Shown: positions 11,431 to 21,951 of the stretch, in pieces | Layout: each line of letters begins with the position of its first letter | Position numbering within the stretch: position 1 is the stretch's first letter | Assembly (NCBI GenBank): GCA_003427395.1 | Contig: BFEA01000152.1 | Coordinates: 1,438,815 to 1,476,682, forward strand | Length of the DNA stretch: 37,868 bases | Source: Chara braunii | Lineage: Eukaryota > Streptophyta > Charophyceae > Charales > Characeae | Direction: 5' to 3' | Position numbers and translations under genes: made by a program | Notes under the pieces: model-generated | Database searches by the model: none | What the model was told of the DNA's origin: nothing | The model's input: the letters and a program-made list of their open reading frames with translations, nothing else

Positions 11431-12129
11431 TGGGTGGTGGGGATCCCCGACATCCTAACCCTATCCCACCCGCTAGTTCCGACCTTTCCCCCGCCCGATC
11501 TTTTCCCCACCATCTCACCCGCCCATCCTGATCTTTCCCCCCTCTCGACCTTTTCCCCGACTCTTTCCCACCCGCCCATTCCGACCTTTCCCTCGACCAT
11601 GTGCCTTGGACGTCATATAGGGGTGGGGGAACACGCCCAGACCGGCGGCGTTCAAAATCCCCCCTTCCCCTGTTTTTGTGCAGACTTGGCCCGGTACCAG
11701 CCCGGCCAACCCGTCCAGTCGGACCTCCCGGGAGGGACCCGTGCGAGCCGAGGCCACCCGTGCCGCACAACTGGTAGCCCAGCTGGAAACACAATTTCAA
11801 TTGAGAACAATCACTTTGTGAAAAGTAGACATTTCATGAAAATTTGACTCAATTCAAAAACTTTACGAGCGGTTTTTATTTAATTAGTTTTCAAGGCTCT
11901 CACACAAGACATGCATCGGCCAACGTCACAAAAAAAATAAAAATATATGTTTTCCCCGTCAAACAATGAAACAAATTTAGCACAAAAAAATAAAAAAATA
12001 TTATTCACATTACATCGAGGTTTTGGGTTGCTACATACAAGAAAAACTACTTTTCTCAGTTTGACTCTCCGCCACTTCCTGCCCTCCGCCAATTTCCCCC
12101 CTCTAGCCTCAACCATCGCCCCTCGTGCT
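11431..12129. other. No gene seen; C-rich then AT-rich
   Basis: 11431-11620 continues the C-rich low-complexity sequence with repeated CCCACCCGC and GACCTTTCCC words. 11680-11790 holds a GC-rich block with GGTAGCCCAGCTGG, recalling 9160-9250. From 11800 it is AT-rich. Confidence 0.5.
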
Positions 12130-12945
12130 CCGCCATTATGTAATCAATTCGATTGTGCAATCGAGCCAAATGCACAATCGAATCGATTATCCGATCACGT
12201 CGTGCGAGCGGGGGGTTAGGGAATCGAAAAAATATATGTTGTGCAACATCTTCAAACAACAAACAGTTGTCTAAACACCATCACAAAATTCTTATTCAAA
12301 ACATGGTAAGAACATAAAAACGAAAAACACACAAACTAGATAAACAAACATCCTACGTCTCCTATCCACTATCTGGGTTCTTTGTTTTTCGTTTTATATT
12401 TTTTTCACGTTTTGAATAAAAATTATGTAATGGTGCTCAAACAATTGTTTCTTGTACAAAAATATTGCACAACATAATTGGTTTTCAAATTTTTTATTTT
12501 TTTTTTCCCCACCAGCACGACGCAGTTCTGAAATTGATTCGACTGCAATTCGATTATGCAGTCGAATCAATTTTAAAATCACGTTGTGAGGGCGAAAAAA
12601 TAAAAAAACAAAACCCTCTCCAAACAATCTGAAAAACATATATGGTGTGCAACATCTCCATACAATAAGTAGTTGCCTGAGCACAATCACAAAATTCTTA
12701 TTAAGAATGTGAAACAAAAATAAACCACATAAATACGGTGTTACATAATTTTTGTTTTTCCACGTTTTGAATACGAATTTTATTTTGGTGCTAAGGCAAA
12801 TGTTTCTTGTATGAAGATGCTGCAAAACATATATTTGTTTTAGATTTTTAGGAGTTTTTTTTTTTTTTTTCCACCCTCACGACGCGATCCTGAAATTGAA
12901 TCGATTACGTAATCGATTCAATTTTCAAATCGTGTCGCAGAGGCA
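12130..12945. repeat. Cluster of alternating inverted repeats around three palindromes
   Basis: Three palindromic centres occur. At 12148-12182 the arms are 12 bp; at 12531-12573 they are 17 bp with a 9-nt loop; at 12893-12924 there is a 32-bp perfect palindrome without a loop. Between them a ~90-bp unit alternates in orientation: reverse near 12230-12305, forward near 12408-12500, reverse near 12640-12710, forward near 12765-12870. It is recognised by TTTTGAATA...GGTGCT...TTTCTTGTA...TGC and its complement. Each centre is flanked by CACGACG-type sequence on the left and its partner on the right. This looks like tandem foldback elements. No coding. Confidence 0.85.
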
Positions 12946-12976
12946 ACTGGACGAGGGAGCGCCAAACAGGGGAAGT

Positions 12977-12979
<3 letters not shown>

Positions 12980-13037
<58 letters not shown>

Positions 13038-13059
13038 GGGGGGGGGGGGGGGGGGGGGG
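12980..13059. repeat. 79-nt guanine run with one interruption
   Basis: From 12980 to 13059 every base is G except A at 13037. It cuts off the right half of the third palindromic unit. It could form many G-quadruplexes, and its length is likely unreliable. Poly-Gly and poly-Pro frames across it are spurious. Confidence 0.95.
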
Positions 13060-13075
13060 CTCCCACTTTCCGTCA

Positions 13076-13430
13076 TTCCAACCCGCCCCTCCCCTCTCTG
13101 ACGCTCCTCCCTCCGTCGCTCCCCCCTTCGTCGCTGCCAAATCCTCTTCTTCCCCCCCCCTTTCTGCCATTGCAACATCCCTCTGCTCCCCCCTCTGCTG
13201 CCCCCCCTTCCGCAGCCACCCCCTCCCCTCCTCCTCCGCTCCTCCATCCCACCCTCAGCCCCTCCCCTCTCCTACCTCCCCTCTCCTACCTCCCCTCTCC
13301 CACCTCCTCTCTCGCTTCCCCCTTCGACACTTCTTTCCGTTGCTCCCCACTCCCCCTCATACGTGATTGATTGATTGATTGATCAGTCTTGCCCGGATGT
13401 CTCCGCGATGAGATTTCGTAATTGAATCGA
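13076..13430. repeat. C/T-rich low-complexity tract and (TTGA)n
   Basis: 13076-13360 is dominated by CCCCTC, CTCC and CCTCCC words, with CTCCTACCTCCC repeated near 13268-13300. A short (TTGA)n follows at 13367-13383. The last ~45 bases before segment X are unassigned. Confidence 0.75.
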
Positions 13431-13861
13431 GGGCCGGCCCTGTTATCGACTCAGAGTGGACCGCTTTGCGGTTGGGTACTATGCCGATTCGGTGGAGAGG
13501 GCCTGACTTCTGAGATCCGAGTTTTGTACTTGGGCGAGGAGAAGGAGTATCCCAGACCACCTCTTAGGGTAATGGAAAAAACATCCACACGCAAGAAAAT
13601 TATTTCTTGACGCCTTGCGAAAAAGGAAAACTGCCTTAGCTATCCTCTTTTAGTGGTCATCCTAGGTACCACTAACGTATGGAGAGTTGGCGCCACAAGC
13701 AGCCCGACTCATGTCCTACTAGCTGAACGGAGTACAGTTAGATACTCCTGACGTGGTTGGTCGTGTCATAAGAAACACGGGCCGTAAGGAAGACAAAAAC
13801 CGAATAATACTCAAGGACAAAAGTTTAACTCAAAACACATTTGTCTTCATTTTTCTTTCAG

Positions 13862-14249
13862 ATGGCAATGGGAACCACGAAACTATTATTTTTTAACAAT
13901 CGTGATGAGGCGGCGGAGAGAGTTGAACTCCAAAGGCGTGATGGAGTGAGGGTAGAAAGGGTAGGCCGACTTATTTATAATCCGTCAGAATTATATATTG
14001 AGGAGGACGTTCCACGATTTTGGGGTGGTAGTGCTAATGCTTCGTTACGTGTTCGCACCGCCATTGCCTGAGCGTCACTTCGTCACCGCCATTGAACCCC
14101 CCAGACGACTTGTTTTCAGGAGTGATAATGGTCTGGATATTCTTTGTTACGAGTTCGCACCGCCATTGCCTGAGCGTTACTTCGTCAATATGAACCTGGT
14201 GGTGTTGCAACCCTATGAGATCAACCCACGAGTGAACGAAATCCCTTAA
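13862..14249 (+). pseudogene. Segment X first ORF, frameshifted (unknown family)
   Basis: The ATG at 13862 follows TTTCTTTCAG, a good splice-acceptor-like context shared with copy B. The first ~55 codons (MAMGTTKLLFFNN, then VGRLIYNPSELYIEEDVPRF) are open. The reading then continues in another frame (FRSDNGLDIL, EFAPPLPERYF, NLVVLQPYEINPR) and stops at 14249. Compared with copy B there is an extra ~57-bp local duplication: the TTCGCACCGCCATTGCCTGA stretch near 14051 repeats near 14153. I do not recognise the protein. Both copies are broken at nearly the same place, so either both are dead or this is an unrecognised intron or frameshift. Confidence 0.45.
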
Positions 14250-14452
14250 ATAAGGTTGATGTTCGTCTGTTACGTGCTTTGGCTGAACGAGCGACAAGGC
14301 CCATTTTTTGGTATATACTACGCGGAGCGGATACGTGCCAATAGGTACGCAATTATAGGGGCTGAAGCGTTATATGATGATGAATTGGAAAATGAAGCGG
14401 AAGAACTCGAGGAGTTTTTACGTGACTGATTTGGATTCGTTCTGATACACAG

Positions 14453-14980
14453 ATGCCTGGAGCACGGCGAGACTTGACGATCCCGAGGTATCTGCTGGTC
14501 CGTGATACACCCGAGGAGGATCTCATCAGGAATGCGGCGCGACTTTTACGAGTTCGAGATGGATCTCCTATCGACTGGTTCGGCTTCATTGGACTTCTTC
14601 GAAATGGCGAGGGATTTTTCCTTAATACTCGCGCGGATTTCAGAGTCAACACGGCTCGAACTTCCGATGAGCTTTACGGTTATACTTTGTATTTCCACCG
14701 CGCGAGTAATTTCCAATGTCTCTCTCGAGTCATTGTGAGTATCAAGATTACCTCGTCCGGTAGGCGTTTCGGCGTCGTCCGGATCCNGGACACAAAGACT
14801 CGACACCTGTTTGGACTTAATCGACCTCTTCGAATTATAGTTTGGAGGCTAGCCTCTCGGATGACCTCCTTCTATAATACTCGGATTGTTAGAGTCATGC
14901 GATGTGGACGAATGTCTACTTTGATTTTCGACGAGCTGGCACGTTTGGATTTATTGGAGGCACATGTGTGCGGCGAGTGA
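14453..14980 (+). CDS. Segment X second ORF, 175 aa, unknown
   Basis: The frame begins MPGARRDLTIPRYLLVRDTP and stays open to 14980. It contains one N at 14787. The first ~70 residues look protein-like (EEDLIRNAARLLRVRDG, IDWFGFIGLLRNGEG); the rest is Arg-rich and may be fortuitous. A second frame over 14502-14738 is also open. Substitutions between copies A and B are split between synonymous and non-synonymous in both frames, so neither is clearly favoured. It is repeated at 29090-29617. Function unknown. Confidence 0.35.
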   Translation: MPGARRDLTIPRYLLVRDTPEEDLIRNAARLLRVRDGSPIDWFGFIGLLRNGEGFFLNTRADFRVNTARTSDELYGYTLYFHRASNFQCLSRVIVSIKITSSGRRFGVVRIXDTKTRHLFGLNRPLRIIVWRLASRMTSFYNTRIVRVMRCGRMSTLIFDELARLDLLEAHVCGE

Positions 14981-15693
14981 GAAATTTACCAGGATTAGAC
15001 ATCGTCTTCTGAAATCTTACCCAGATTTCAGAAAACACTTCGCATGGACTCAGTCCCGTTGAGGAAACCATATAACTTATGGTTTCACGAGGTAATCTAA
15101 AAACAAAAACAAAACACTTTATGTAGTTATGACCGCCGGATGGATAGTATTCGGATTACNCCGATGATTTCACTATTATGCTTATGCATTGAGGGGTAAT
15201 CGTTCGCATAAAAATAAGCAGGATAGAGTGAAAAGCGAACGTCTGAAAAAGTTGTCAAGCAAAGCAGCGAAATATGAAATATTTCTGCGTTGCGTAACTT
15301 GGCGTTAGAGATGGATATTCTATCATTCGTGGAACAGAAAGATTAATTATTGTCCAGGAGGGCAAAGCGACCAACAAGGTTGTCACTCGCTCCTCCAAAT
15401 AATTAAATATGATACGGAACGGTCGAGCCGGGAGTTCAAACATCGACCAGGAACCAGATCACTTGTTGATCTACATGGTATCAGTGATATTTATTTACAA
15501 AAGCTATTCATGACAAGTTCCAGTAGTCATGATAGGAAAATCAGTCTTAGTTTATTTCTTTAATTAATATTCTTGGAACAACAATATCAAAATTATTTCA
15601 GTCATACAGGTTGAAAGAAGACATTTTGACAGACTAGCTCATTAAGTCAACGATTTTGGATTGTGTGATTTTGTTTTAAGGTATGGAAATTTT

Positions 15694-16197
15694 TGTTGTT
15701 TGATTGTTAGAGACTAAGGATTGTTTTCACGCTTGATTGNGACTGTCCTAGTCGACCGGCGTACGCTTCGTACTTGGGAGATCAGCGCCCCAGGGAACGA
15801 ACGACGCTTGGGTTCATTCGGCGTTTAGTCAAACAATTCCTATACTGCAGCGAGACGAGCAAACGCCCTCGACTGATCTACCTCTGCGATTGCACTTAAA
15901 AACCTTCGCACGTGGATCAGTAGCTCGGTAGGGATACGCCCCTAAAGGTGGTGACAGCCCCTTAGGGAAGCAAGCTTAAGCCCCGCGNAAACCTGTCCTG
16001 TCGTAGGGGANTGTGGGATGTATAGCTGGCGCACCCGGCTAGAGCGGGGAAGGAGCGAAGCAACCGCGTCCGTCTCGGTTCACGGAATATTATGCGTCGT
16101 TCCCAANTTGTCTNTAAAAAACATATTTTTAGGTAAACTCCTGCGTGACGTGGCCGGGAGGGCCCTCGTTTTCACACGAGGGCCGATGCGCTNGACA
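15694..16197 (+). mobile_element. Gypsy element A, 5' LTR (~504 bp)
   Basis: The boundaries come from comparison with the 3' LTR of element B (31758-32244): similarity starts at TGTTGTTTGATTG and ends just before the primer-binding site, at GACA. TG...CA ends fit an LTR. It carries a hairpin GGCCCTCGT...ACGAGGGCC at 16161-16184 and six Ns. Relative to the 3' LTR of B it has an extra ~19 bp around 15943-15962 and scattered substitutions, so the LTRs are old. No 3' LTR for copy A was found. Confidence 0.8.
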
Positions 16198-16199
16198 GG

Positions 16200-16217
16200 T
16201 GGCGCCGTTGCCGGGGA
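16200..16217 (+). promoter_or_regulatory. Primer-binding site, tRNA-Asp type
   Basis: TGGCGCCGTTGCCGGGG, 2 bp after the LTR, is the exact complement of the 3' end of plant tRNA-Asp including CCA. It fixes the orientation and LTR end of element A. Confidence 0.9.
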
Positions 16218-16399
16218 TAACGACAAACTACCGTTGTCCCTAGTGGAACGAGACTTGGGTGATTAATGGAGTAAAAATTTATTTTCTTTTTCTTGTTTGA
16301 CCTCAGAAAAAGTCAGTAATTTGATCCCAAAATTATGAGATATTATTTATAAGAATTGATTGATTTCTGTTGATATGTTGTTGTTTTTCTTCACTTAAG

Positions 16400-18442
16400 A
16401 TGGNTGGTAACAACGACAATCAGGATGGGAGAAGAAATGACATTCGGGAGCTTGCAATAATTATTCAGCAGTCCCAGAAGGATCAAATCCGAAAGGTTGA
16501 CGTTCCATTATTTGATGGTAACAACGCCTCGGGATGGGCAGAAAAGTTCGAGCAATTGGGAAGTTGCTGCGAATGGTCGAATGAAAAGATGCTGCGAATG
16601 GTGAAGAGATACTGCAAGATCCAGTACAAGGAAGAGGTGAAGGAGTTGGTACAAGATTCGTTGGACTGGCCAGAATTCAAAAGGAAGCTGCTAGAAAAAT
16701 ATCAGTTGAGCGATCCACTGTTGGAGTTGACCGATTTGAGGAAGGTTAGTCGGAAAAGCTTTGGTACAACAAAGCAGTTCCTTACTGAATTCGAGCGGGT
16801 GGCGAAATTAGTTCGTGACCTTCCAGNTAAAGATTGTTGCCTCATCTTCCTGGATAATTTCACGGACGTGGAACAACTAAAGTTGGTGAGAGGCATGACA
16901 GAAAGGTATGATTGGCCAAAAATTCGAGAGAAGTTATTGGTCGGGGACTTCGACCAGATCCTCTATCGGCTGCTGAAACAGCAGAAGGAGAATCGGGAGA
17001 GGCTACAGTTGGGGATGGACAAGGACAAGGAGGTCTATAAGACCTTATCTGACATGAGGGAAATGATGAGCAGTATGAAGGAGGAACGGTTAAAACTTCA
17101 AGTGATGATGACCAAGGCGAAAACTGGGAAGAGAAAAGGGAAGGAGCCTGTCACTGAAGAGAGAAATAGTGAGAGTGAGAGCGAGGAGTAAATGGAACCC
17201 CCTCGTAAGTTGACCAAGGCTAAGAGGAAAGCCTTGAACCACATACGAGGAGGGCAAGGTACTTCTCGTAAACAAGGAGAAAGCAGCAAGAACGGAGGAA
17301 ATGGAAGTGGGGAGCGACAGGTTGACCAAGGAAAACAAAATCAAGGTCAACAGACTCAACCACAGGGTGGTCGAGACCGTGGAAGAGGCCGCGGAAACGG
17401 AGGCGGACTTGGGAACTTGTAGGAATACGTCTGCAAATATTGCGATATGAAGGGATACGTTATTCGTTTCTGTCAGATTCTCGCCAAGGACGAGAATGAC
17501 CATATCGTCTTCACGACGATTCGAGGAGAAGTCTTTGACTTCAAGGGAAATCTCATTGATCAGGATATTGAAGGAGGAATTAGAAAAGAGGCATTTCGAC
17601 GGATGGGCCGTCCTCTTCCGGCGACATTCCGGTTAGCTTCTCCTGAAGAAGCAAGCCTTTTTGAGTTAGAAGAAACAATGGCTTCCCTGAAGATTGGTGG
17701 GTGTGACGAAAAAGAGTTGGAGGAAAGGAAAGAAGACATTGCTCATCGGGCGCGAGAAGTGACCAAGAAACTGGGCAAATGTCGAGATTCCATTGTTCAA
17801 TTATGTGTTGATATGGAAGAAGTCTGGCCGAATCTTCCTAATGTGTTCCTTTTTGGTGGATGGGGGAACGAAGGTCAGTACGGGTCAGCACCTGCGGCCG
17901 CTTCGGCACCTAAAGCAACGCCGATGACACGACCAATGATGATATCCAAACCTGTACTCAAGCGAGGGATGCCAACCGTCATGGTGCAGACGAGGAAAGG
18001 AAGGAAGACCTCGCAATCGCAGCCTGCGCCAGGAGAAAGTTCAAAGGAACCTCAGGAAAAAAAACCTATTCTGGTAGAAGCAGGGGATGATGATAACAAG
18101 GATGAAAGATTGCGAGCAGAGGATGAATTGCTAGCAAAGCAGAGAGCTATGGAAAGGGCGTCGGAAGCAAGGAAAACCCAGGTCGAGGAAGAAGAACCTC
18201 GCAAAAAGAAGAACGTGTACTCGATCCTTGTTGAACAAGGGATTGATTTTGAACAGCTGGTGGATCGCATTTTGGAAAGTCAGCCTAATCTGGTTACCCT
18301 GAAGGAGATTCTTGCAGTATCGCCGAAGCTCTGCGAGGAATTTAAGCAGCGCATGACTCGGAAGAAAGTCATGACAGTCAAGCTGAGTGAGATCATCCCT
18401 CCAGAAGCTAACTGGGCACCTCCTGGCACGAAGATGGACTGA
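16400..18442 (+). pseudogene. gag: Gypsy element A gag (broken by stops)
   Basis: The start is taken at the ATG of ACTTAAGATGG (16400). One frame runs to 18442 but is cut by TAA at 17189-17191 and TAG at 17420-17422. The first ~240 codons are the retrotransposon-gag domain (VDVPLFDGNNASGWAEKFEQ; WPEFKRKLLEKYQL; TTKQFLTEFERVAKLVRDLP), which forms the particle shell in autonomous relatives. A basic, Gly/Gln/Arg-rich RNA-binding stretch follows (17192-17419), then a zinc knuckle just after the second stop. That knuckle reads CKYCDMKGYVIRFC, with Tyr where CCHC needs His. 17500-18442 is a charged linker leading to the protease. Downstream pol domains lie on the same strand. This copy is not functional. 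Confidence 0.9.
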
Positions 18443-18448
18443 CGGTAC

Positions 18449-19192
18449 GTGGCCACATGTCTCATAAAAGTTCAAATCGGTCGTGGAGAGTTCTCTGCTC
18501 TCGTAGATGACAGAGCCGAGATGAACATTATAAGAGAGAGAAATGCGATTGAAGCTGGGATTCATATCAATCGCAATGACTTTGGATTTTTGATTGGATT
18601 CAGCGGGGCAACGCCATTTTGCGGTACGGCTAGTGGCGTAATGGTCACAGTTGGGAAGGTAAAAGCAATATCATATTTTTATATATTGTCAAAGGTTCAA
18701 CACGAAGTGCTTTTGGGAAGATCCTTTCAATGTCGCACAGAGAGCATAATCTTCAACAAGCATGACGGCACCATGTTTGTAGCTTTGTGCGATCCGGTTT
18801 GCGGCTATTATGAAGTGGTAAAATGCGCGAATACCGGACCAGCAAATTCAAGGAACCGGTTGAATCCCGAATCATATACCTTCTTAGAGTCTGAGAAGTT
18901 GAGGAGGGAGAAAGAGGCGATTGATGAAGAAAGGGATCCTCAGGAGTTTTCGTTGACATTGCCAAGTATCTCACAGATAGTCGATTTTGCAACAAGTCAT
19001 CCTGCAATTGATCCGAGCCTGGTACAGGCCCTGATGGAGGCTGTGGTTGACAAGGAAGGTGCACGAACCATGCATCTTGTTTATCGACCAAATGAATCTC
19101 GCATGGAGGAATTACTGCCATCAGCCAGGCAAGAGTCTTTTTTAGGGGACGGAAGCTCAGCGTTGGATCCAAGAGGAAGTATAAGAAAGTAG
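18449..19192 (+). pseudogene. Gypsy element A aspartic protease region (inactive)
   Basis: It is in the same frame as gag, separated only by the TGA at 18440-18442. A retropepsin fold is suggested by the N-terminal strand GEFSALVDDRAEMNIIRE, where D-S/T-G would be expected but DDR is present. HEVLLGRSFQCRTESIIF matches the later ILLGR-type motif of retropepsins. An acidic linker to RT follows (ESEKLRREKEAIDEERD). Loss of the DSG triad means no protease activity. TAG at 19190 ends the frame, and RT resumes in another frame. Confidence 0.85.
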
Positions 19193-19209
19193 GAGAGAAG
19201 GCGCGACCA

Positions 19210-20199
19210 GTGCCAGTTCTGATCACTCAGGAAAAGGAAGTGTATTACAAGGAAGAATGCGAGTGGATCAGAACGTTGAAGGAGAAAGGTGAGAAGGGGC
19301 CGTGTCGATTGACGGATGACAGGGTCAAGGAGATGATCATTGGAGAGGATGACCTCCTTACTAAGGAGAAAATCCAATTTTTTATCAACATTACGAAGAA
19401 ATTTCATCTTGCTTATGCTTTTGATGATAATGAGCGTGGAAGGCTGGACGTCGATATGATTCCAATGATCCGGATTCATACGGTACCGCATGAGCCATGG
19501 AATGTGAGGGGCCCACGATATCTGAATCCAGACGATCACCGGAAGGTGGTGGATTATCTTGATGGTAAGATTCGGACCAAAGTGGCAGACTATTCGTATG
19601 GGCCGTATGCGTCTCCTTGGTTCTGCTTTATCAAGCCGAACGGTGTTTTGCGATGGGTTCAGGACCTGCAGAAGTTGAATTCTGTAACAGTCCGAGACGT
19701 GGGCGGGCTTCCGAACGCCGATCAACTCTCAGAATCTTATGCAGGCAGACCCATCACCACCCTAATTGATTTATATTCAGGGTATGATCAGTTCCCGCTG
19801 TACACAGCGGATCGACGCCTCCGGAACTGCTTCATATGTGCGCGGCTCCGCAAGGTTGGATAAACGTCGTGGCAATTGTGCAGAGACATATGATGAGAGT
19901 CATGCAGCCGCTTTGTCCGGACGTGACTTCTCCATATATTGATGGTTTGGCTATCCCAAGACCTCGAGTCAAGGACGGACTGAAGTGTTACCCGACGTTC
20001 AAAAGTTTGTGTGGGAACACATCAGCAATGTGGAAAAGGTTCTGAGGAAACTGAAGGAAATGCGGTAATATTGGAATTCCTTTGTGATGAGAAGGGTCGT
20101 CGGCCAGATGCCCAGAAGACAAATAAGATTTTGGATTGGCCGACTCCCTTCAGATCTATTACCGACATTCGAAGTTTTCTCGGGACTTGCGGATTTTGA
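19210..20199 (+). pseudogene. Gypsy element A reverse transcriptase (frameshifted)
   Basis: RT is spread over three frames. 19210-19863 carries the fingers and start of the palm (YASPWFCFIKPNGVLRWVQD; GLPNADQLSESYAGRP; LIDLYSGYDQFPL). 19836-20045 continues in a different frame with APQGWINVVAIVQRHMMRVM and the catalytic motif as YIDGLA instead of Y-x-D-D. 20011-20199 returns to the first frame with FLCDEKGRRPDAQKTNKILDW and SITDIRSFLGTCGF. The domain order matches Ty3/gypsy RT. Two frameshifts and loss of the second catalytic Asp make it dead. Confidence 0.9.
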
Positions 20200-20740
20200 C
20201 GTATTTTTATCCGCTGGTTCGCTGTAAGGGTGGAACACTTGCGGAAGTTAGTACGCAAGAACCAGGTCTGGGAGTGGGGACCGAAGCAGTAGGCAGCCGT
20301 TGAAGATATTAAAGCCGAGTTTCGAGAAGGCGGCCTGATTCTGGGAGTTCCTTGCTTCGATGATGCTGAAGGCCGTCCTTTTATCATCGAGACCGATGCA
20401 GGTCATACCGCTTTGGGAGGAGTTTTGGTCCAAAAGGATGGGGAAGGACGGGAACGACCATTGAGGTTCGAGAGCAAAACTCTGAATATTATTGAATGGA
20501 ACTACTCCCAGTTCAAGAAAGAAACTCTCGCTGTGCTTCATTGTCTACGCATTTTCATGAATTAAGTATTTGGCAGGCGCTTCATTCTGCGAGTTGATCC
20601 TACGGCTCTAGCTCAATCATTAAAGAACTATTCTCCTTCTGATCCAACAATTGCTCGATGGCTGACGTATATTTGGATGTTCAATTTTGAGATTGAGCAT
20701 ATTTCAGGCACTCAAAATCGAGTAGATGGATTGAGTCGTG
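20200..20740 (+). pseudogene. Gypsy element A RNase H domain (stops)
   Basis: It continues the RT frame after the TGA at 20197-20199. RNase H signatures are present: FIIETDAGHTALGGVLVQ (first catalytic Asp), NYSQFKKETLAVLHCL (Glu), and the tail IEHISGTQNRVDGLSRVDW typical of the RNase H/integrase linker. In-frame stops occur at 20290-20292 (TAG, probably from CAG) and 20563-20565 (TAA). Confidence 0.85.
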
Positions 20741-21561
20741 TTGATTGGGACTCATCGACGGATCAGGCTGAGGATTCAGTTCCTGTCGATGGATTCCTGG
20801 AAGGAGAAGAGTTACAGTTGAGTATTAACTCATACAATTATTTGGCGAATGCAACGACTTGGCATGGAAAAACCATCTTGAATGCTCCTTGTTTCCATCA
20901 TGTGCGATCAGAGCTTGTGATTGGGGAGTCGTTCACTGAGGAAGACCCATGGGGTGAAAGAATATCAGAGCAAATGATGAACTTGGTTTTGTCTGATGAA
21001 GTCGAGCTCATCAAAGAGCCGTTGACGATTGAATATGGGCATGAGCAGGCTGATAAAACTTTCAGGATCACTGGAGAGATGTCATTCCTTGTGAATTCTC
21101 TAATTCACGAGGGCCGCCTGAAAATGATGAATGAAGAAGCAGAAGGCACTGAAATCAGAGAAGCTTTCAGAGAAGGAGAGTATGATGGGGAGTACAGATT
21201 GATGGGAATGTGGTTGAATGGTGAGTTGGGGGAAGATGAGATGAATCTAGCTGTTCGTCAAAAAAGTAAGGACTTTGTTGTAGGATATGGTCATCTTTTC
21301 AAGAAATCCAACGATGATATTCCGAGAAGAGTGGTATGTGGGGTTACGCGACAACTTGATGTGATTGCAGCTTTGCATGATGGGGTCGCAGGCGGACATA
21401 GATCGGCACGAGTCACTTTGAAAAAGATTCAACATCTTTATTTTTGGGAAGGAATGAACAAGATGGTAAATGACTTCTGTAACTCTTGTCTCAAAGGCGA
21501 TCTAATCTGCGTTTTGTTGAACCTCTTAATCCACGCTGTGTCGCTGAGCCAGAAGCAGTAG
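20741..21561 (+). pseudogene. Gypsy element A linker and integrase zinc-binding domain
   Basis: This is one open frame continuous with RNase H. 20741-21290 is an acidic spacer. From about 21340 the integrase N-terminal zinc domain appears: HDGVAGGHRSARVTLKKIQH gives the His pair, and FCNSC the first Cys of the pair region. A frameshift near 21490 moves the catalytic core to another frame; the last ~25 codons to 21561 are out of frame. Confidence 0.8.
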
Positions 21562-21951
21562 TACACCTTGATATGTTGGTCATGCCACCTGGGATAAATA
21601 GGTACAGATATATCTTCAACGCAAGAGATAATCTGACTGGGTTCGTTGATGGCTGTGCCATTCGCGAGCGTACTGGACATGTTTTAGCAGAACGCATTGA
21701 GGAATATTATCTTCGGTACCCATTTGTCCGAGAAATTGTCATGGATCGAGATGGTGAGTTTCGGGCTGGGGAGGTGCAGGCGCTTCTGAAGAAACTTGGA
21801 GTAAGCTTTAGCTATACTACAAGGGCACATCCCCAGGCCAATGCGTCAGTTGAACGTGGACATTTCAATCTAACAAATTTGTTGGCTAAATGGTGCGGAG
21901 ACGATCCTTCAAGATGACCGATCTATCTGAGAACGACATTCTTTGTTAATT
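21486..21951 (+). pseudogene. Gypsy element A integrase core, truncated
   Basis: The rve core is present with all three catalytic acids: Asp in VVHLDMLVMP, Asp in VMDRDGEF, and Glu in NASVERGH exactly 35 residues later (DX35E). TGA at 21915-21917 replaces an expected Trp. The frame then reads PIYLRTTFFV before homology ends at about 21950. The missing C-terminal half is found on the minus strand at 26439-26915, starting at the equivalent codon. This break coincides with a sequence related to the tandem repeat at 26918-27290. Confidence 0.85.

Larger units (their letters stand above)
13431..15693 (+). other. Segment X, copy A: repeated unit upstream of the gypsy LTR
   Basis: The unit starts at GGGCCGGCCCTG and runs to the LTR. 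The same unit with the same right junction is found at 28125-30330. It has a ~430-bp leader containing GTTGGCGCCACAAGC near 13690, which could be a primer-binding site of its own. Then come a pyrimidine tract ending TTTCAG directly before an ATG, two small reading frames, and a 3' region with hairpins (TCTGAAATC...GATTTCAGA near 15010, AACCAT...ATGGTT near 15065). It may be part of another retroelement carrying a nested gypsy insertion, or a non-canonical part of the same element. Confidence 0.6.

Noticed and set aside
10881-11847. Long open frames on both strands (216-281 codons)
   Set aside because: They are Ser/Leu/Phe or Glu/Lys/Arg low complexity across a CTT/CCT tract, open in several frames at once, which is expected from composition.
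12896-13370. Poly-Gly and poly-Pro open frames
   Set aside because: Created by the G run and the C-rich tract; no flanking coding signal.
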